A stretch of DNA of 21,872 nt from Hemicentrotus pulcherrimus (taxonomy: Eukaryota > Echinodermata > Echinoidea > Camarodonta > Strongylocentrotidae), in the NCBI GenBank assembly GCA_003118195.1, contig BEXV01001934.1, forward strand, positions 11,385 to 33,256. The letters run 5' to 3'. Shown here in pieces: positions 19,027-21,872 of the stretch. Position 1 is the stretch's first letter. The number at the start of each line of letters is the position of its first letter. The notes under the pieces are model-generated. The model worked only from the letters and a program-made list of their open reading frames with translations. It had not been told where the DNA came from and made no database searches. The translations under genes were made by a program, and so were the position numbers.

Positions 19027-19157
19027 GTCAACAGGTCATGTCATCAAAGGTCACATCAAGGTCATTACGGGCGCGTACGAGCGTGTCATAAATCTAAAAT
19101 GCTTAAAATCACTTAACTATCAAACGAGAGTACGATTCAGGCCATTTTAAGCATTTT
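19027..19157. repeat. Short relative of the long dispersed repeat
   Basis: The block 'gtcaacaggtcatgtcatca' through 'acgagagtacgattcagg' to 'cattttaagcatttt' matches 11568-11700 and 20597-20730. It contains three AGGTCA half-sites. The match ends where a GGA run begins. Confidence 0.8.
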
Positions 19158-19177
19158 GCACCATAAAAAACGCACAC

Positions 19178-19207
19178 GAGGAGGAGGAGGAGGAGGAGGA
19201 GGAGGAG
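19178..19207. repeat. (GGA)n microsatellite
   Basis: About ten uninterrupted GAG/GGA triplets. Confidence 0.95.
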
Positions 19208-19389
19208 AATGAATTAGTAGTAGAGACTTAACTATTTAGCTATATATATCTCAACTAGCGACAGTTCGCGTAGATACTATACCGTATGTTCGAAAGTTTT
19301 TGCCAGGCCCAGGGAAGTCTACAATTTCACTTCTATATCAAGGGAAAATGTGGCGATTATCAGGGAATATTTCGAGAACAATACGAGTT

Positions 19390-19917
19390 TTTGCGCGTCC
19401 TGGCATTTTGCAACGTAGAATCGCCAAATTTTCTCCCTCATCATATAATCGGCACATTTTTCCAACCATTTTGATACCTCGTTCACCTTTTTGTGAACAT
19501 TAATAACGGAAGAAGCGTCCGTTTTAAACGGATACATACATACATACATGTACTTGTGTGTGAGCTCTTGTAATACATAGCGTGTATGGGCAAAAACATG
19601 CCTATAAAACATCCATTGTACTCTTTAAGATGCCCATTGAACCCTAATTTTATTTTCATATTTGGATAGAGTATGAATTGTAGATATGATTTTGTGTCTC
19701 ATTTGACTCTCGATGAGCTCATGACGTCATCATAATGGCCTCTGAACTCAAAATTTCAATTTGCATATAATGACGTCAGCATACATTTAGAACATTGATT
19801 GTATCTCTGTAAATATTAATCGATTTTCCTCTGAATTCGGATATGTTCTAGCTAAGACAATTCTCTACGAATACAGTTATTATGATTTTTCACTATGACA
19901 AAGGCATCATGGCGTAT
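19390..19917. repeat. Second dispersed repeat type, copy 2
   Basis: Partner of 14277-14760, with a small private insert (about 19515-19585) containing a (CATA)n-like run. It carries two TGACGTCA-type palindromes (19722-19729, 19771-19778). Confidence 0.82.
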
Positions 19918-20087
19918 TTTTGCAAATAACGGAGGCATGTCAATTTGTCACATTTTGCGTTTAGTCTCTATGGGACATGACTTTTTCTTAAAACTGGATT
20001 CTACATTCCCGTCTTTCACGATCATCATCATCATGATCATCATTGTTTATGTCCATATAGTTTCTCCCATTCTCAAATCTATCATAN

Positions 20088-20183
20088 ATATTGACAAAAC
20101 AATTTATATTTCCATTCTTTATCATTCTGCAGTGCCTTTTTTTTTAAATCAAACAGATATCCATACCTTCGTTTCATGATTTG
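20088..20183. repeat. Block Y, second copy, directly after an N
   Basis: Identical over 96 bp to 11295-11390. Downstream (20184-20500) it continues into blocks homologous to 6840-7010 and 7525-7570, so here Y is joined to the MAM-upstream type of repeat without the insertions found at 7027-7520. Confidence 0.92.
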
Positions 20184-20269
20184 ATTTGGAAAAAATAATC
20201 TTGTTTAGAAACCATCACCATCAAATTAAAAAATATGCATATGAGATGAGAAAAGAATTTGATTTATCT

Positions 20270-20508
20270 GATATATTCCAAAGAAAAGGATTCGTTACCC
20301 TTATAATATACATTACATGTCATCCTGTCTGTCTACAAGCATGACAACCTTGACCGAAATTGACTGCAAATTTACAAAATCATGAAAATGATGCAGATAT
20401 GTGATGCTCACCCTACCACTCCCCACACTTGAATATCGAAATGAAATGAACAATTCTTCTTTTTGACGTACCACTGCGAAAGTTTACATTTTGCTCATCA
20501 AACTATCG
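20270..20508. repeat. Third partial copy of the MAM-upstream repeat
   Basis: Shares 'acattacatgtcatcctgtct', 'acaagcatgacaaccttgacc', 'gaatatcgaaatgaaatg' and 'ttgacgtaccactgcgaaag' with 4740-5350 and 6895-7570. Homology stops near 'gctcatcaaac', before the part corresponding to the first exon. Confidence 0.72.
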
Positions 20509-20538
20509 TGACGTCATCCAGGCGCCATTTTGTGAAAT

Positions 20539-21628
20539 CACATTATCCATCATGTCTTCTTGATGCGTACTCAAAGGTTATTCATCATGTCAAGAGTCAA
20601 CAGGCCATGTCATCAAAGGTCACATAGATGTCATGACACGCGCGTACGCGTGCGTCAAAAATTTAAAATTCTGAAAATCACTTAACTATTAAACGAGAGT
20701 ACGAGTCAGGTCATTTTAGGCGTTTCAACATTTTCCGTCCGTACGTGTTCCCGCGCGCGTTGTGCGCGCTTACAGCGCGCGGAAAAGATCAAATTCAATT
20801 TGTTTCCCTGATTTAGAATCCTCTTACCGTAATTTACAATTTACATTAATTTCAGTCACTTTGACCTTTCATAAGGCTGTACGTGAGCATGCATCAAAGT
20901 TCAAAATCCGCGCGTGCTGCTATGGGCAATATAATGTAAATTTGATTAAAAAAAACATGCCATTTTAAAAATCGACATAGCTCTTCAGATAGTCTGTCGA
21001 CCCCCATTTTTTATATCATGGTTGGAAAAGGCATTAATTGGAGATATGATTTCATACCACCCTGACTCGTACAAAGTGAAACATGGTCTTCATATTGGCA
21101 TCTAAACTAAAACAAAATATATTTCATTGATGACGTCATTTTTGTCTTTGTTTAATTGTGATTATCTCGCTTATCGTTAATCAATTTTCTCCTAGATTCT
21201 GATATGTTGTAGCTGGGATAATTTTCTACGAAAATATTTCATTTACTTTTCATTTTGATGACGTCATCGTAGTAGAACATTCGATTAAAGGCGACCATGC
21301 ATAATTTGTCATATTTGCGGGTCATGTCTATGGGAGGTGACTTTTTACAAAACATGAATCTGCACGACATTGTGTTTTAACCAGTATCTCGGTTGATATT
21401 CAACAGTTTTATCCCAAATTTTAGTATTTTGTAGCTGAGACTTTATTACATCTAAATCATCACCCCTCGTTTTTCCGATAACATGTCTGAATGACGCTCA
21501 TGATCATGATCACCATCATAATCACCATTACTATCTTGATCATCATCATCATCATCATTGTTTACATGTCTTTATAATTTCTCCCATTCTCAAATGTATC
21601 ATAAGAATCACCCCTCATTTTTCCAATA
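20539..21628. repeat. Long dispersed repeat, copy 2 (about 1.1 kb)
   Basis: Partner of 11492-12593. Compared with that copy it lacks about 20 bp near 20585, has an extra CpG-rich palindromic patch (gcgcgcgttgtgcgcgc, near 20754) and a shorter ATC tract. The 68-residue plus frame inside it is not conserved in the other copy. Confidence 0.88.
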
Positions 21629-21634
21629 ATAAAG

Positions 21635-21749
21635 TTGTTTCGAAAATATATTTGTTGGATTTTTCCTTTCATTCTAAAAATCTGGAAAGTGAGGAGCTAA
21701 TATTGCTTTGACACCTTTACTAAATGAAAATCACAATCGTATTCACCAG
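21635..21749 (+). repeat. Upstream intron of MAM exon A copy 3
   Basis: 115 bp matching 15283-15393 and 16250-16360, with the three copies differing by a few bases each. The homology begins abruptly next to the end of the long dispersed repeat. Confidence 0.85.
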
Positions 21750-21872
21750 GTCAAATCTGCAGTTGTGACTTTGACTTAGACCTGTGCAACTTTACCCAAG
21801 CTACTACCGATGATATTGATTGGACGAGGCTGGCAGGTAACACGCCATCTACGAATACCGGCCCGGAAAATG
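21750..21872 (+). CDS. MAM domain exon A, copy 3 (cut by window end)
   Basis: The first 123 bp of a further exon A, with acceptor 'gtattcaccag' and phase 1. It is identical in DNA to copy 1 over its entire visible length, although the preceding intron differs at several positions. It would open a second MAM domain after exon C. The missing end presumably contains DHTIGT and the donor. Exact exon identity means recent duplication, gene conversion or an assembly duplicate. Confidence 0.88.

Larger units (their letters stand above)
17787..21749 (+). other. Long intron between MAM exon C and the next MAM exon A
   Basis: About 4 kb, largely made of a SINE-like element, hairpins and the two dispersed repeat types listed separately. 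No exon with MAM, LDL-receptor class A or other extracellular-domain features was found in it. Confidence 0.6.

Overview
The window reads as a piece of an animal (metazoan) nuclear genome: AT-rich, spliced genes with small exons, long introns full of dispersed repeats, (GA)n, (TA)n and (ATC)n microsatellites, and no prokaryotic gene organisation. A MAM-domain gene, a SINE-like element with a 'gcgctat' tail and highly variable duplicated copies suggest a marine invertebrate deuterostome, most likely an echinoderm such as a sea urchin. The taxon is inference.

Layout. At the left edge (124-273) lies the last coding exon of a glutathione S-transferase, probably theta class. It is followed by about 5 kb without a recognisable gene, holding a 292-bp MITE-like foldback (704-995), purine and pyrimidine tracts and candidate poly(A) signals. 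At 5504-5585 a strong-context ATG opens a signal-peptide exon ending in a perfect phase-1 donor. After nearly 10 kb of repeat-filled intron come exons of one MAM domain on the plus strand: exon A in two tandem copies (15394-15534 and 16361-16501), exon B (17084-17343) and exon C (17702-17786). All junction phases agree. A third exon A, identical to the first over the visible part, starts at 21750 and runs off the window, so the gene probably encodes a secreted or cell-surface protein with several MAM domains.

Non-coding architecture. The upstream and first-exon region of the MAM gene exists in a second, decayed copy (about 6850-8000) that has lost the ATG and carries two clean insertions: a TTAA-flanked element (7027-7520) and a 225-bp element with an 8-bp target duplication (7706-7930). 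From 11.5 kb to 21.6 kb the intronic DNA is mostly one modular repeat family rich in TGACGTCA palindromes, AGGTCA half-sites and ATC runs.

Assembly caution. Each of the five single N bases sits at or close to a place where homology to another part of the window starts, stops or is interrupted. A 96-bp segment directly before the N at 11391 is repeated exactly directly after the N at 20087. Some of the duplication, including one exon A copy, may be haplotype or contig-order artefact. I found no new defence-like or enzymatic system. The points of interest are the duplicated MAM half-domain exon, the duplicated promoter/first exon and the nested mobile elements.
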